DNA from: Ilyonectria destructans
Lineage: Eukaryota; Ascomycota; Sordariomycetes; Hypocreales; Nectriaceae
Direction of reading: 5' to 3'
Assembly (NCBI GenBank): GCA_020740775.1
Contig: JAHEWK010000017.1
Coordinates: 1,426,001 to 1,490,000 of the forward strand
DNA length: 64,000 nt
Below, piece after piece: positions 10,343-21,060 of this stretch. Positions within the stretch are counted from its first letter, which is position 1. Every line of letters starts with the position of its first letter. The notes beneath the pieces are model-generated. The model ran no database searches, was not told the origin of the DNA, and was given only the letters and a program-made list of their open reading frames with translations. The position numbers were made by a program, and so were the translations under genes.

Positions 10343-11560
10343 AGGAAGTTCGAGTTTGGCCTAGGCGACAATATCCAGCAGCTTACGGAGCGGTTCCATG
10401 AGACCGGTTGCAGGCTGAGCAGCACCATCCCTATCGGCTACAGCCACCTCATCAACATCCAGCGACGCCTGCTCTCTTGCTACTGGTTCAAGTCGGAGGC
10501 TCGCTTGATCGAGTCCTGGCATCTGTTAAACTCGGCCATTCGAGAGGCCCAAGAGCTGTGTATGTACTCTTTCAGCCTCGTGTCCCTCCACTTAACGTCT
10601 TGTCGCTACGATAGCTGACCGCACCTGCAGACTTCCATCAGGAGTTGAAAGCTTGTCCAGTACCGGAAATTGAGCTTGAAATTCGGAGACGAGTCTGGAG
10701 CATTATGGACACCTGGGACTGGTAAATTCTTCAACTCCCCAATTTGTCATGAAGTGTTAGAAGCTCACTCTCCTAAGGCAGAGTGCCATCCTCCTTGGGC
10801 GACCCGATCAGTCTGACTGTGACGTTGAACTCCCCAGCCCTACCCTCAACGAGCTAAAGCACTCACCATTGACGCACTTGAAAATGCAGTCGACCCTCAT
10901 CCGGCAGCTCTTTAGTCAATTCGGCTCTACCAAGAACGCCACAAAGCCCGCAGATATTGAGAAATATCAGAGGATCATCAAGACATAGATTAAGGAATTC
11001 CTTCCTTCCTTTGATATGTACAATTCAGACAAGTCTTTGGATGTATGTTACCCGTGGGTCGTCCTCTACCGGCACTGTATGCGCATTATGACCTTCTCCA
11101 TGCTACTTGACCCCATCCGGCCCTTCTCAGTCGGGAGTTTACGTCCCCGCCCTCGGAGGCTGAGCTTAGGATCCGTAGCAATGGCGTGGACCTCTGTATG
11201 GAGCTTATGGCTTCACTGCACAGATTCTTCTAGTTTGTGTATGCCCACGATGCCAGGTTCCACCTCGTCCTCTTCAGCCTATTCGACACCGCGGCGATGT
11301 TATGTGCGGCAGTTCTGCACGACAAGCATCCCACTTTACCACGCCGTGAAGAGGTCTTCAAGACGATCGACGATACGTGCACCATGCTGCGGCGTCTCCG
11401 GATAGCGACTAAGCCGGCCAAGACACCGTATAGCATCCTCTCACACATAGTGAAGCGCTTACCTCGCACCGTTGTGGTCCTCAAGGCGATTCAGGGCAGC
11501 CCTCCTCAAGCTTTCTCTTTTCCAAACCCTCAAACCCATCGTTGCTGAGTCACAGAGGAG
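10343..11560 (+). pseudogene. Relic of a fungal-specific (Zn2Cys6-type) transcription factor
   Basis: The translated pieces read like the fungal transcription-factor domain that follows Zn2Cys6 clusters. A first piece (from 10346) ends AIREAQELC at a GTATGT donor. A second (after CTGCAG near 10631) reads DFHQELKACPVPEIELEIRR to a GTAAAT donor near 10722. A third (after AAGGCAG near 10781) begins SAILLGRPDQSDCDVELP. The last is ELMASLHRFF, a TAG, then FVYAHDARFHLVLFSLFD and on to IVKRLPRT. Lesions include TAG at 10987-10989, TAG at about 11231-11233 and a frameshift near 11150. The DNA-binding cluster is not seen upstream. The lesions are scattered and the base composition is normal, so this is ordinary decay rather than strong RIP. 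In-frame sequence to about 11708 may be more of the C-terminus. Confidence 0.6.
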
Positions 11561-11708
11561 AAAGTCCGGCACATTGCTGCAAAGCCTACTCGAAGTAGTG
11601 TCAATGGCTTGCCTAAATGAGATTGGACAGAAGGCAGTTGTCCTCGATCCCCGACCGGAGACATCCGACATCTCATATCAACCCTTGTTCCCTAGCTTAT
11701 TGAGATGA

Positions 11709-12365
11709 CCATTTCGCGAGTTTACTCTAACATCAGTGAAATCCAATATACTTCATCGTTATTCTTTACATCTTGGATGACTATAAGTTCGGTTCCCCCA
11801 CCCGGCCTTCACAGAACGTCAACGCACGAAGGCGAACGCGCCTTGCCTCAACGAGATGCCGCGGATGTAAAGAGTCTAACTTAAGCCCACACTACATAGG
11901 GGGAACCGTTTCTAGAAGAATAATGGATCGTTTGGGTGGGGTAGCACTTCCAGAGGGAGCTGGATTAGGGTGGAAAGCAGTCACTCTTGGAGGGTTTGTT
12001 TGGATGACAAAGAGCCATTTCTAAATATTAAAGGAATGGAGTGGCCAGTTTTGAGGCTGCATGGATGTGATGATGCGAATCCATTTCTGAAGGCAGCAGG
12101 GACTAGCTAGTTTTAGAGATAACAGGGACAGAACAGCTAGTTCTGGAGTTGAATGTAAGATGTGCGCTGGCTCGTGGCGGGACCCCAGGACGTCTAGAGA
12201 CCGCAAAACGCACCAACAGAAATCCAATGGCCAAATATTTTGTTCTAGTTGCTGGAACCAAGTTCAAAGTCGGGTTCAAGCTGTTGTTGCGTGTCGGTCT
12301 CGGGAGAACAACAAAACCTTCCCACGAAAGGTTCAGTACTTCTCGTGGCTGCCCGAAGCCATGTT
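11709..12365. other. Intergenic, no gene seen
   Basis: Overlapping short frames (11773-12024, 12149-12379) have no recognisable features. Confidence 0.5.
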
Positions 12366-12740
12366 CTAGCGCAGGCTAGTCAAACCTCCAATATACTTCT
12401 GCAATAACTTATTGTTGCTGTCTAGCCTATCATGTCCCTTCTTAACTGCCTCGACACGGTTAAAGATGAGGAGTAACGAGTCCTGCAACGCCTTCGCATG
12501 CCTAGATCCGCAGGAACAAACGTCAGTGAGTAGTTCCCAAGATGGCCACCCTCGGACACATCCAACGTTCACGGCAGATCCCATAGTATTCACTAACTGG
12601 CGCAGTTCAGTATGCATTTCACACTCCAATGCTTCAACATCCTCGCTTGTCATCCGGTTCAATTGTTGTCTCGACAGGCTCGCTGGTGTCTTGGCTAGGA
12701 GCACGAATGGACGAATGTGGTTGGCGACTTCGCCAGCCAA
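12366..12740 (-). pseudogene. Coiled-coil protein fragment (SCOC/DUF2205-like C-terminus)
   Basis: The minus-strand frame ends with IFNRVEAVKKGHDRLDSNNK followed by LLQKYIGGLTSLR. This resembles the C-terminal coiled coil of short coiled-coil (SCOC/Slo1-like) proteins, small partners of Arl GTPases at the Golgi. The frame has no ATG at its beginning; the first Met is in MTSEDVEALECEMHTEL (12653). A stretch of about 30 residues in the middle (around 12500-12580) does not look like coiled coil and may be an unspliced intron, but no donor/acceptor pair kept the frame. It could be a fragment or a gene with undetected exons. It lies 75 bp from a pogo relic on the other strand. Confidence 0.35.
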
Positions 12741-12814
12741 CCGACCCGATCATGGCTGGATATGGATCATAGGGCCTAAAGCTAGGAAGGAGATGATGTC
12801 CGTCCATCTTTGTC

Positions 12815-14310
12815 ATGTTAAATGAGACGGGCTTCATAATCGGATATCTCCAAAAAGGCACCTTCGTATGGACTTTTCGAGAAGTTGAACAACCCATTCT
12901 GACTGATGCACACATCACAGTCTCTATGACTACGGTTGAGTCAATTTCAGCTGCTGGTAACTCTATTGCTCCATTTATCATCATGCCCAGTGTTAACATT
13001 CCTGTTAATTGGGTTGAAAATCGGCTCAGTGGCGATGCTACTATCACGACTAGCAGCAAGGGTTATATCAATGACATCCTAGCCCTTGAGTGGGCTGTGC
13101 ATTTCGAGCGACTTACACGGCCTTCCAACCCGGAAGAGAAGCGGCTTCTTCTTATGGATGGGTGTGAAAGCCACTTTACGCATGAAATCTTCTATTTTTG
13201 CAGTCAACATAATATCGAGCTGTTCCCTATGCCTCCACATCTTACACATTATCTTCAGCCTCTTGATGTCGGTGTTTTCAAAGCATACAAGCAGTGGCAT
13301 CAGCATATCCTTTATAAGGAAGTTGCTGATGGTGTCACTGACTTTAATAAGTCTGACTTCCTATTCCAGATTATATAGAAATTGGCACTTCATCAGTACT
13401 AGCAACACCACAACAGCATAACCGTGATAGCTTCGATACCCCAGCTACACCTCCAAGGATGAACTTGCTATCATACAACTGGGCAACGGCCGCCACGCCG
13501 CCACTGAAAATGAAGGTCATAGAGAGATATCAGGAGTATGTGATGCTTCGTGTTCACACATCAATTACATCAGGGCAGCCGTTGACCCCGTCAGTCATGC
13601 GTGTATTTGAACACGCAGTCAAGGCTAGCAACACACTTGCATTAAATGGCATTATAGCCACTCAGGAGATGCACCGTCTCAAGGATAAGGCTACGAGACG
13701 GTCAGCCCGTCAATCACATACGGGGCTTGTAGCCAAATACGGCCCAATTAGTGTCGCTGATGCTAGGCTTCGAGTCTCGAAGGATAAATACAATCGACAA
13801 GCTGCATAGGCTGATGAGAAGAAGCGAATTTTAAGGAGAGATAGCCAAGATGAAGGCCTCTTTTTACGCCGTTGGATACATGATGTCAGATCACATGTCA
13901 GGACTAGCATCACGAATGTGAGGCTAGAAGTCATCTATTCAGACCCCAGAAGAGCCTGGAAGCCGCTGTTACAGCTACAGCTAAAACGCGGCAACTGGTG
14001 GTCTAAAACAGACCGGCGCTCTTACCTTGCTTCAAGTCAGTGGCTTGCACAGAAATATGCTCTTCATCGCCAGCTTCAACAGCTAGGAATAGCTGACAAC
14101 AGATAGCAAGGAACAGGAGCTTGGCCGAGAGACTACAACCCCGAGGTGGTCCAAGAGGCAGTCAACTTTGCTATTTTAAACGCACAGGAACGGGCTCTTG
14201 GAAAGAAACAGTTGACATTTGAGGTTGATGGAATTGAGGTTATCTCAGAAGATGTCATTGATGCTAGTCAGGGTGAATTTCTGGTCCCAAAAGACGAAAT
14301 AGATAACTAG
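12815..14310 (+). pseudogene. Decayed pogo/Tc1-family transposase (DDE_1), 5'-truncated
   Basis: The first part (12815-13375) begins with LNETGF, where pogo transposases have (N)xDETGF, so the first catalytic Asp reads as Asn. The other two acidic residues are kept: LLLMDGCESH and LQPLDVGVF, with 35 residues between the Asps (DD35D). The DNA-binding HTH half is absent. After a stop at 13376-13378 the frame shifts; a second piece (about 13450-13806) reads MNLLSYNWATAATPPLKMKV and is rich in the basic helices of a pogo C-terminus. Further broken pieces run to the stop at about 14310. No terminal inverted repeats were found. The stops, frameshift and lost Asp mean it cannot be an active source element. 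Confidence 0.65.
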
Positions 14311-15637
14311 AAATGATAAAAATGGTATTTTGGCCGGTCACTTACACACCACTCTGACTTTCCGTTTGGAACATACCGATGCAACTTACTCCATGTAATC
14401 GCTAGAATGAAGGTACATCACATATACTAAGAATTTGGTGTGGACCAAGGTACCTCAATTTGGCCGATCGCTAATAAATTGGCTAGTCAACGACCCCCCC
14501 GTTCGTCCCTCACGGGGGGTTAAGCTGTATTGAAATGACGAGACCCCCCTAGTAGTAATTAGGACGTTATGAGCCCGGGTAGTCTAGCAGCATAAGCCGA
14601 CAACCAGTAACTTCCCGCAAAGTGCAAAGTACTGTAGCAGATCGGCTTACCCTAAGGGTCGGGGTTCGAAATCCCCTTTCTATCCCAAAAACCTTGCTCA
14701 CATAAGCCCGTGGCTCAGCGTAATTGGACTTAGGCTGGACATCTGCCTCATTGACCTTGCTATAGAACCTAAGGGAGGAGATGTATTAAGCAAAAACCGG
14801 GTAGTAAGGCAAGCCTCATTATCTTGCGAGTCATAACAGAAATTGATCATTATATATAACTATATCCGGAATATATTCTACACGTAATGGGGGGTGTGTT
14901 ATGAGGGGGGTATGCGGTCCCACTAGGGACGTTCGTCTTTTTGTGACAAAATAGTTGCTTTGCTATGTAAATAATTATCAACCCTAACGCATTCATCCGA
15001 CCCGTTAAGAGACGTCCCCTGTTTAAGGTCCTTGGCTCGGATATTATATAAGAAGTAAAGTTCCTTTGAATATGCCCTACACCGCAGTTACAATAACACA
15101 ATTCTGAACAGGCGGCTTGGAATAGCAGAAGAAGCCATATCACTAAAAGAGGCGCAAGGGCTGTGGCTATTAATACAGTCCCCACAAACTGGATAAATCC
15201 ATACACACTTTAAGCGAGTCAATAGCAAGACGGCGGCCGAGGTGGGACAACGTTCAGGATAACAATGACTCGATACATCCATCATCACATGATAATGTCT
15301 GACTTAGGTGTTGAAATGGAACATTTACTAATACTTATTAGAAAAAAGAATGCAATACCTACACTTAGCTTGACTCCCGCTTAGGCTCGCTAGGTTTGTT
15401 TTGTTGACAGAGTCTTCACAGGTGTTTGAGCCGCAGTCAAGTGTCTTTTTTTCGGCGTATTCAGGCTCATTAAAGACGCCAGCTTAGACACTAGAGGACA
15501 AGGTCATCAACTGAGGATCCAAATAACCAGGTCCCCAATGTAACAAACATGTTCATATCATACGGAACGTTTCTAGTCATTATGGCCCCATTAATCCAAC
15601 CTTGGGAAAGAGAAGTCATGCACTGGCCCGTACTCAT
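14311..15637. other. Intergenic, with a G/C-tract foldback
   Basis: No gene supported. An inverted repeat CCCCCCGT...ACGGGGGG (8-bp arms, 9-nt spacer) lies at about 14498-14522. At 14571-14690 there are A-box-like and B-box-like motifs but no foldable tRNA. Confidence 0.4.
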
Positions 15638-16135
15638 TTATTTCAGTATCATTTCAAATGCTCTGTAATATCTGCCAGGAAGACGTATGTGGATGTTTGA
15701 ATGACGGCGGTGGCCTTCCACGAACCCGACATCCCCTCCTCCTCCATGTCGTAGTTGGCGCCAACTGTTGGTGACTGGTGGCTTGCGCGTCATGTCATCG
15801 CTGCTGTAAAGTTCCTCCCGGTCGGAGAACTCTGAGATGGTGGACTCGACTGAGAGCAAGCCGGAGGTGCCTTCCATTAGGGAGCCTTTTCCTGCCTCGC
15901 CGCCCGTGGAAGGGGAGGAGTAGAAAGTGCCAGTCAGCTCAAGGCCCAAATATAAATCGGCGGGCGATTCTTCCGACTTGGGCATGTTCATTACAGAGCT
16001 GGTCGACACCGATTCATTGGAGTCATCGACGTTCTTGGGGTCTAACTTGCCAGTAATAGCACTTTCGCCGTTGTCGGAAGGCTTCTTCTCAATGGGCTTC
16101 TCTTCAGTTGACTTCTCGTCCTCCGTCTTCTCCAT
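15638..16135 (-). CDS. Hypothetical acidic low-complexity protein, 165 aa
   Basis: Open frame with a true ATG and an in-frame TGA two codons upstream of it. The first 115 residues are rich in Glu, Ser, Lys, Asp and Pro (it starts MEKTEDEKSTEEKPIEKK) and are probably disordered. The end is basic and Gly/His-rich (LRHGGGGDVGF). No domain is recognisable. It could be a real orphan gene or the last exon of something decayed upstream on the same strand, since the next 1.1 kb in that direction is two pseudogene fragments. Confidence 0.35.
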   Translation of the reverse strand: MEKTEDEKSTEEKPIEKKPSDNGESAITGKLDPKNVDDSNESVSTSSVMNMPKSEESPADLYLGLELTGTFYSSPSTGGEAGKGSLMEGTSGLLSVESTISEFSDREELYSSDDMTRKPPVTNSWRQLRHGGGGDVGFVEGHRRHSNIHIRLPGRYYRAFEMILK

Positions 16136-16271
16136 TCCGGGGAGTCACCTCATCTGACTTGCTCTCTTCAAATCTGCGAAACACTTCATGCATCGCGTTT
16201 TCTAAATGGCTTTTGTTGTTCGTTCTATTGCTCCCATCACCCAGGACCTTGTCGATTATTTCACCTTTCAT

Positions 16272-16918
16272 TTAATCCCGCAAGATTGCCAAGATAGCAT
16301 GATTTGGGCCCCGGCTGACCTGGAAAGATTGTGTTTTAAAGAATGAACCATTGCTCTTCTGTCGTACATTCTCGTATGTTCGTGACGTTGAGCTCCTTGC
16401 GTTACCATGGAGAGTTCTCGCCAGGCCGGGCCGGGTTTCGAGGTCCCCTTGACATTCTGGCTTATGCTGATCTTGAGCTTTCTTCACATGGTTCCTCTGA
16501 GAATGTGCTGCTTGACGTCTTTGACTCGTTTGAGTTCAAATTTCAAGCAGCCACCATATTTCTTGCAATACTTTCTATGGTATGGACAGGCTTGCAGAGA
16601 TGTCTTAGCTTGGTTATTCTCTTTAGCGGCTGCCGTCTGCTTCAAAGATGTTGACTTGCTAGGATTTGTTTTACTCCTCTGTCGCGAGAGCGGACAATAG
16701 GATGTGCATCCTGCCTCCCGCAAATGCGGCTCTTTCAAGTACGCCGCGGCGCGTTGGCCTCCAGCTTTGCCACCTACTGGGGAAAAAGCCAGCGGCTGCG
16801 AAATCACGACAATGATTCGCCTGATGCGCATTGTTTCATCAATAATCAGAGCGTAGTGGTGAATTCTCAACCTCGCCAGCGCTATAATCCACCCTTCAAA
16901 ACTAGTTTGACTTGGCAA
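16272..16918 (-). pseudogene. Relic of a fungal C2H2 zinc-finger protein
   Basis: The frame 16918-16484 contains ACPYHRKYCKKYGGCLKFEL followed by KRVKDVKQHILRG. This closely matches the opening of a common fungal family (LACPF-K...C-L-x4-RIKDVKQH-RRH). The frame then meets a TGA; a one-base shift continues as HVKKAQDQHKPECQGDLETR. The typical second finger (C-x2-C...H) is missing between these parts, so there is also a deletion. Read as a pseudogene with at least one frameshift. Confidence 0.5.
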
Positions 16919-16919
16919 G

Positions 16920-17262
16920 CGTTAGGTTCTCGTTGCTTAGAGTCCCATGGGACATTCGTCTTACTCTCAAGGTGTGAGTTAGGCAACGGATCCAGGTCCT
17001 TGATAAGACCGGCACAGCGCCATGAGTGCAAGACCTGACAAATGGCGATAATCCCAGCATTGAGATGCGTACGCAACCCCGAGGCTGTCTTGCCAGGAGC
17101 TGATAGTAACCTCTCACCCTCGACGGACATTGGCTGGATCGCCAAGGAGCCCTCGGCCATGATATCTGCTTTGCTTGGTGATCCAGTTACTAATTGGGTC
17201 ACAAAGGTTGCCGTCGCTGACCTTCCAATCCGACTACTAGGCTTGGTATTTGGTACTGACAT
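16920..17262 (-). pseudogene. hAT transposase dimerisation-domain relic
   Basis: The minus frame from 17262 contains LAIQPMSVEGERLLSAPGKT and, after a short gap, ICQVLHSWRCAGLIKDLDP. This is the pattern of the hAT C-terminal dimerisation domain (LxIxPMSxExERLFSAAG...R...L...xxCxxLxSWxxAGLI). The usual ERLFSAAG reads ERLLSAPG. The rest of the transposase is missing. It is a different hAT lineage from those at 26-55 kb, and it lies in GC-normal DNA. Confidence 0.5.
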
Positions 17263-17602
17263 TAGCTATGTACAATAGCAACTAGTGACCTATTGGCTGT
17301 AAGCCGCCTGGGCGTAACAAATTGTGTGTATGTACGTATTGCGAAGCCTATTTGACACACTCGCCTAAGCACCCTAGTCAAGCCAAAAGGTGTGATGACA
17401 ATGTTCTATGACTAAATGGTGGCCATACTGTGCATAGGAGGGATAAGATATAAGAACTTCATCCTAGCCATCTAAGCTTAAACTAAGGTCACCTAAAACA
17501 AGGCCTCCTCAAACCTGCTTAAAACTAGAGCACAGAGCTAGGTTTCAAAGCCCACCGTTCCATATTCAACTCAATTATCACTTCATTACATCTTCATTTG
17601 CA

Positions 17603-18113
17603 ATGGGTAGCTTTATATCGCGCGAAGTTAGGTATGTTTTCTTCGTTTTTAAGATGCATCTGATATAAATAGTTTTAAAGGTCGATAGACGTACGAAGAC
17701 GAACAAGCCGGCAAAGTGAAACTTTCCACCCTGAAGGAATATCCACATATAGAAAATGCGCTATGTGTAGAGGACGTCGGTCTCAGAAGCAACACAAAGT
17801 GTCTAGTAGCATCCTAGATCAATTTATCTGTTCGAGACAGCAATGTATGGAGTTTAAAGATCTCCTGGCCGCCTCACTTCATAGCAGACCAGTTATTATC
17901 GAGAACCACCACCATTATCACAAGACAGAACCACAGTTAGCTACGCCAATTAGTCTTGCTGAGTTACCGGGTGAGAGCTTGACAGTTCATACAGAGCTGC
18001 CTACCTACAACGCGCACGTTGAATATCTGGCTGAGGTAGAGGACACACCTCCTGCTGTGGATACCTCTACTAAACCATTGATGGAATATATGAAGGGTTA
18101 TGTACATCTATAA
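17603..18113 (+). CDS. Small two-exon protein with paired-Cys (zinc-type) motif, 153 aa
   Basis: Proposed exons are 17603-17631 and 17681-18113. Exon 1 encodes MGSFISREV and ends at a GTATGT donor; the intron (49 nt) ends ...TTTTAAAG. The nearer acceptor ATAG (17670-17672) would run into a stop, while 17680 keeps a single open frame to the TAA at 18111-18113. The N-terminus MGSFIS has the MGxxxS form of an N-myristoylation signal. Residues about 30-75 contain YRKCAMCRGRRSQKQH and then FICSRQQCMEF, i.e. C-x2-C...H...C-x4-C, which could bind one zinc. The remainder is acidic. This looks like a family of small fungal cysteine-motif proteins I recall only as uncharacterised. The splice acceptor is the weakest point. 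Confidence 0.55.
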
Positions 18114-19646
18114 GGGGATTTCTTTCTTTTTGAATCTTTTCATTTATTGTTCGCTTACTGGTATCTATTCAGAGTTATCCGGCTTGATCCGTAGGTCAGG
18201 AAGGAAAGAAAGAAGTGTCCAAATTGTCTATGAAGAATTCCATGCCCACCAATTGATCAGACGTCTAGCTGATAGGGCTCTTATACCCCTATGCTAGGTC
18301 TTGGAGGGCCCGTGTCGGGACCGTAGTCCACTTCCGGCCACATGAGTAACTTATCCTCGTTGCGTCGAAGGGAGGGCAGTCTCGGCGCCACAATGATTGG
18401 GTAGACGACTCTCTACTAGGCTTTAGCTTATATTTTGACGGCTATAGAAGAAGAGGTTACCGGTGTGGTGTTGTTAGTAAAGTCCTGTTGTCTTGAGAAA
18501 GTGTGTAGGTGGCGTAGTGTTCACATTGCGCTGCTTCCAGGGGCGGACGTGTAGAACTTGTGAGCATGGAACGGCTCTGAGGTGATGTTCATGTGACGGA
18601 TCACGCATGCAAATCCGAGAAACATGCAGGTGTGTGAGCCACGGATGGGTATGCATTCCCAAGCGCAGAAAAAGAGAGTAAGAAGCCACGATGAGCTGAA
18701 CTTGCCTGTATTGACTTTGGAAGGTCACAAAACTGGGCAAAGTAGCCAACCAGGTCGTGATTACCCGAACCCCCCTTCAACGCGGCGACGCTATCTTATT
18801 TGGGTAGGTTTGTATCCCCAAGTCTAGCATCAGCGGGCCCTAGATGGCCTCATCATGCTGCGTCAGTTGGTCAAATACACTCCTCTGCTCGCTTGTTGAC
18901 TGTGTCACCCAGCCCAGAAGTCATTGTGACTGTATTGGAGCCTGGCGGCGCGTGATGGAAGGGACTTGATCAGGGCCCGGCTACTGGTGCAGGGCAGGTT
19001 CGTCTTGATGTAAGGCTTTTATCTCCAGAGGGCTGAAAAGGCTTCACCTTATGCACCATCAAAAGCACTTGATGTTCGGCAGCAGAACAGCGCTCTCCTT
19101 CGAAGCACCTCGCGGTGTCTGGTCCGTTGGTGACACGCAGGAGGATTGGGCATGTCAAGAGACAGTCCGTTCTCCCTTCTCTCCAAGTCACCCCCGGGCT
19201 CATTCGGGTTAGGAAACCTCGTGTGGGTTGGCTGTAGGGGACGCGGGCAGTCTGCCCCCACCCAAGTGCACACACGTAGCAGAATCGTCAAATGAGCGGC
19301 CACCCTTGGACAATGTTGATAGCATTCCGATTGAGCATACAGCGTAAGTAGGGAGATCACGTCATTTTTTGTATCCAGAGATGAAGTAGGCTCAAGCCCC
19401 AGATGCAGATATCACTCAAGTTACTTGAGTCACCATGCGGAAAGATCGCTGCCTATTTCAGGGCCATTCCCCCCCTCCTTGAGGACAGCCTTCCAATTTC
19501 CCCTCAAGTGCTCCGAATAGCAGCTAAGTTGAAACAGGTCCATTAGTCTATTACCTTCACCGTCCTCGACAGCCTACTCTTGCTTTTGGGGTATTAAGGC
19601 AAGATTCACCAAGCGCTTACGAGAAAACACTGAAAGACTTTTGCGA
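18114..19646. other. Intergenic, no gene seen
   Basis: Several short frames on both strands (18474-18749, 18970-19360) without domain support. The last few hundred bases should hold the promoter of the Asp f 4-like gene. Confidence 0.5.
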
Positions 19647-20423
19647 ATGAAGCTCTTTGACATCTTCCATACGTTTGGCAGCCACCTCGGTGTCATCGCG
19701 CATTGCGCAACGCGCGACCACGAAGGACCTGATCGGTCTTCTAGAGAGTTTGCCATACCTATGCTCAGCCCGCGGAACTTCGCCAGGGAAGCTTCTCCTC
19801 AGTTCTGCAAAGGGGAATCTTATGAGAAACGAGCCACAGCCAGCGACATCTCATACAAGGGCAACATCGGTATTGACGGCAACTACGGGTGCAATCTCAT
19901 GTTAGTTCAGAATCACCTCGCGACTCTGTACGATTACACAGTCACCTTTACCAATGGTGCCGGGTTAGCCCAGAGATGTGTTTGCTGGTTGAAAATTGGT
20001 CCACATGAAGGAATCAACGGGTTCTTCCAGGGAAACCAAGTCCTCGAATTCAGCCTCCCTGGTCATAGCAGACAGGTTCTTGCCATTGACACAGACTCAC
20101 AAGGTGGCTGCGCCTGTGGCAACCCAAGGGTCCCAGTCACTGCGTATGGACAGTTTGCGTCTACATGGTTGGAGTTTGACATAGCTAACGCTGCTAATGG
20201 CGGTTGGTCTGGAGCCGATGCGTCTTGCTTGGTGTCTGCTTTCTACGGTCTCGATATCCCAGGCCTCCAAGTCTGCAGTTATGATGTGTGCTCTACCGTC
20301 AATCCCGGCGGCACTGGCACTAATGCCTACATTGGTGGCATGGAGAACGAGGATGGAATTGGCCTTAACATACCACCGGGGCAAGTCCAATTGGTTGTAA
20401 CTGTTGGGTATGGTGGTGGTTAA
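19647..20423 (+). CDS. Asp f 4-like secreted protein, 258 aa
   Basis: The region from about residue 68 to the end follows the Asp f 4 allergen family throughout: SYKGNIG, a cysteine pair CVCWLKIGPHEGINGFFQGN, VLAIDTDSQGG, YGQFASTWLEFDI, GGWSGADASCLVSAF, GLQVCSYDVCS and a closing DGIG...PGQVQLVVTVGY. Family members are secreted proteins of unknown biochemical role found in many ascomycetes. I start at the ATG at 19647; the frame goes on 6 bases to a TTG only. The first 20 residues (MKLFDIFHTFGSHLGVIAHC) are a poor but possible signal peptide. A neighbouring frame gives a more typical run (LAATSVSS), so an early frameshift or small exon error is possible. Cysteines occur in pairs, consistent with disulphides. 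It is the last gene before the AT-rich isochore. Confidence 0.75.
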   Translation: MKLFDIFHTFGSHLGVIAHCATRDHEGPDRSSREFAIPMLSPRNFAREASPQFCKGESYEKRATASDISYKGNIGIDGNYGCNLMLVQNHLATLYDYTVTFTNGAGLAQRCVCWLKIGPHEGINGFFQGNQVLEFSLPGHSRQVLAIDTDSQGGCACGNPRVPVTAYGQFASTWLEFDIANAANGGWSGADASCLVSAFYGLDIPGLQVCSYDVCSTVNPGGTGTNAYIGGMENEDGIGLNIPPGQVQLVVTVGYGGG

Positions 20424-21060
20424 CACTGACACTATGGAGTTTAACTTTGACGGGCACAATGACGTTCATTGTAGACTCTGGCCTTCTTGGTTCTTATTAT
20501 TTAAAATAGTAGTAACTAATTCTAAGACGTACAAGGGAGCCATGCTCACATTGTCCGAAAGCCTTCCTAAGAAGCATTTGCAAGTAAAATGAGGACTGGT
20601 AGAGAATTACAAACAACTGAGAAGTTGAAAAGGTAACGTATCATCAGAAGCAAAAGAATTTTTTTTTTTTTAAAAAAAAGGCGTGTTTGGGAGGTAGTAA
20701 AATGGAGGTAAATCCTTTAGCTGCTAGTTCAGTGAAAGCCAGCTTCATCACCATGACAAAAGAGAGATGGGCAGGGCTTCCCGTACGTTTTCCGCTATCG
20801 CTCACTCGTAGTCATTTCGCAGCGCGCAAAGCACGCGCTCACAGTCCTAGCTGCAACCACCGCCTAGTAGCAACACCCCATAGACACATGTCAAAAATTG
20901 TGTCATAGGGGCCCATTCAGCTCCAGGGCCATAGAGTATATTAGCTTGATGTATGCCAGGATGTGACATTCCAATGCCACCACCCTAGCCTAGTCTAGTT
21001 GCGTCTCTTCTCTCTTCAAGCCGCCAAAGTGACAAAGAGTGAGCAAACTGTCTTCACTAC
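20424..21060. other. Intergenic, edge of the AT-rich isochore
   Basis: No supported gene. A poly-T/poly-A tract (T12 then A8) lies at about 20659-20679. Composition changes abruptly to AT-rich near 21,060. Confidence 0.55.

Noticed and set aside
10408..10614. Open frame of 68 residues starting MQAEQHHPYRLQPPHQHPAT.
   Set aside because: It is an out-of-frame shadow of the transcription-factor relic, whose own frame reads clear domain sequence there.
14571..14690. Possible tRNA or tRNA-derived SINE: A-box-like TAGTCTAGCAG and B-box-like GGTTCGAAATCC.
   Set aside because: The acceptor strands (GCCCGGG and CTTTCTATCCC) do not pair, the T-arm has a mismatch, and the boxes are too far apart for a normal tRNA without an identifiable intron. 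A second A-box-like motif at about 14710 has no partner.
17763..17900. HET-s-type amyloid motif near the stretch ENHHHYHK.
   Set aside because: The repeat pattern of known fungal amyloid motifs is absent; the segment is only His-rich.
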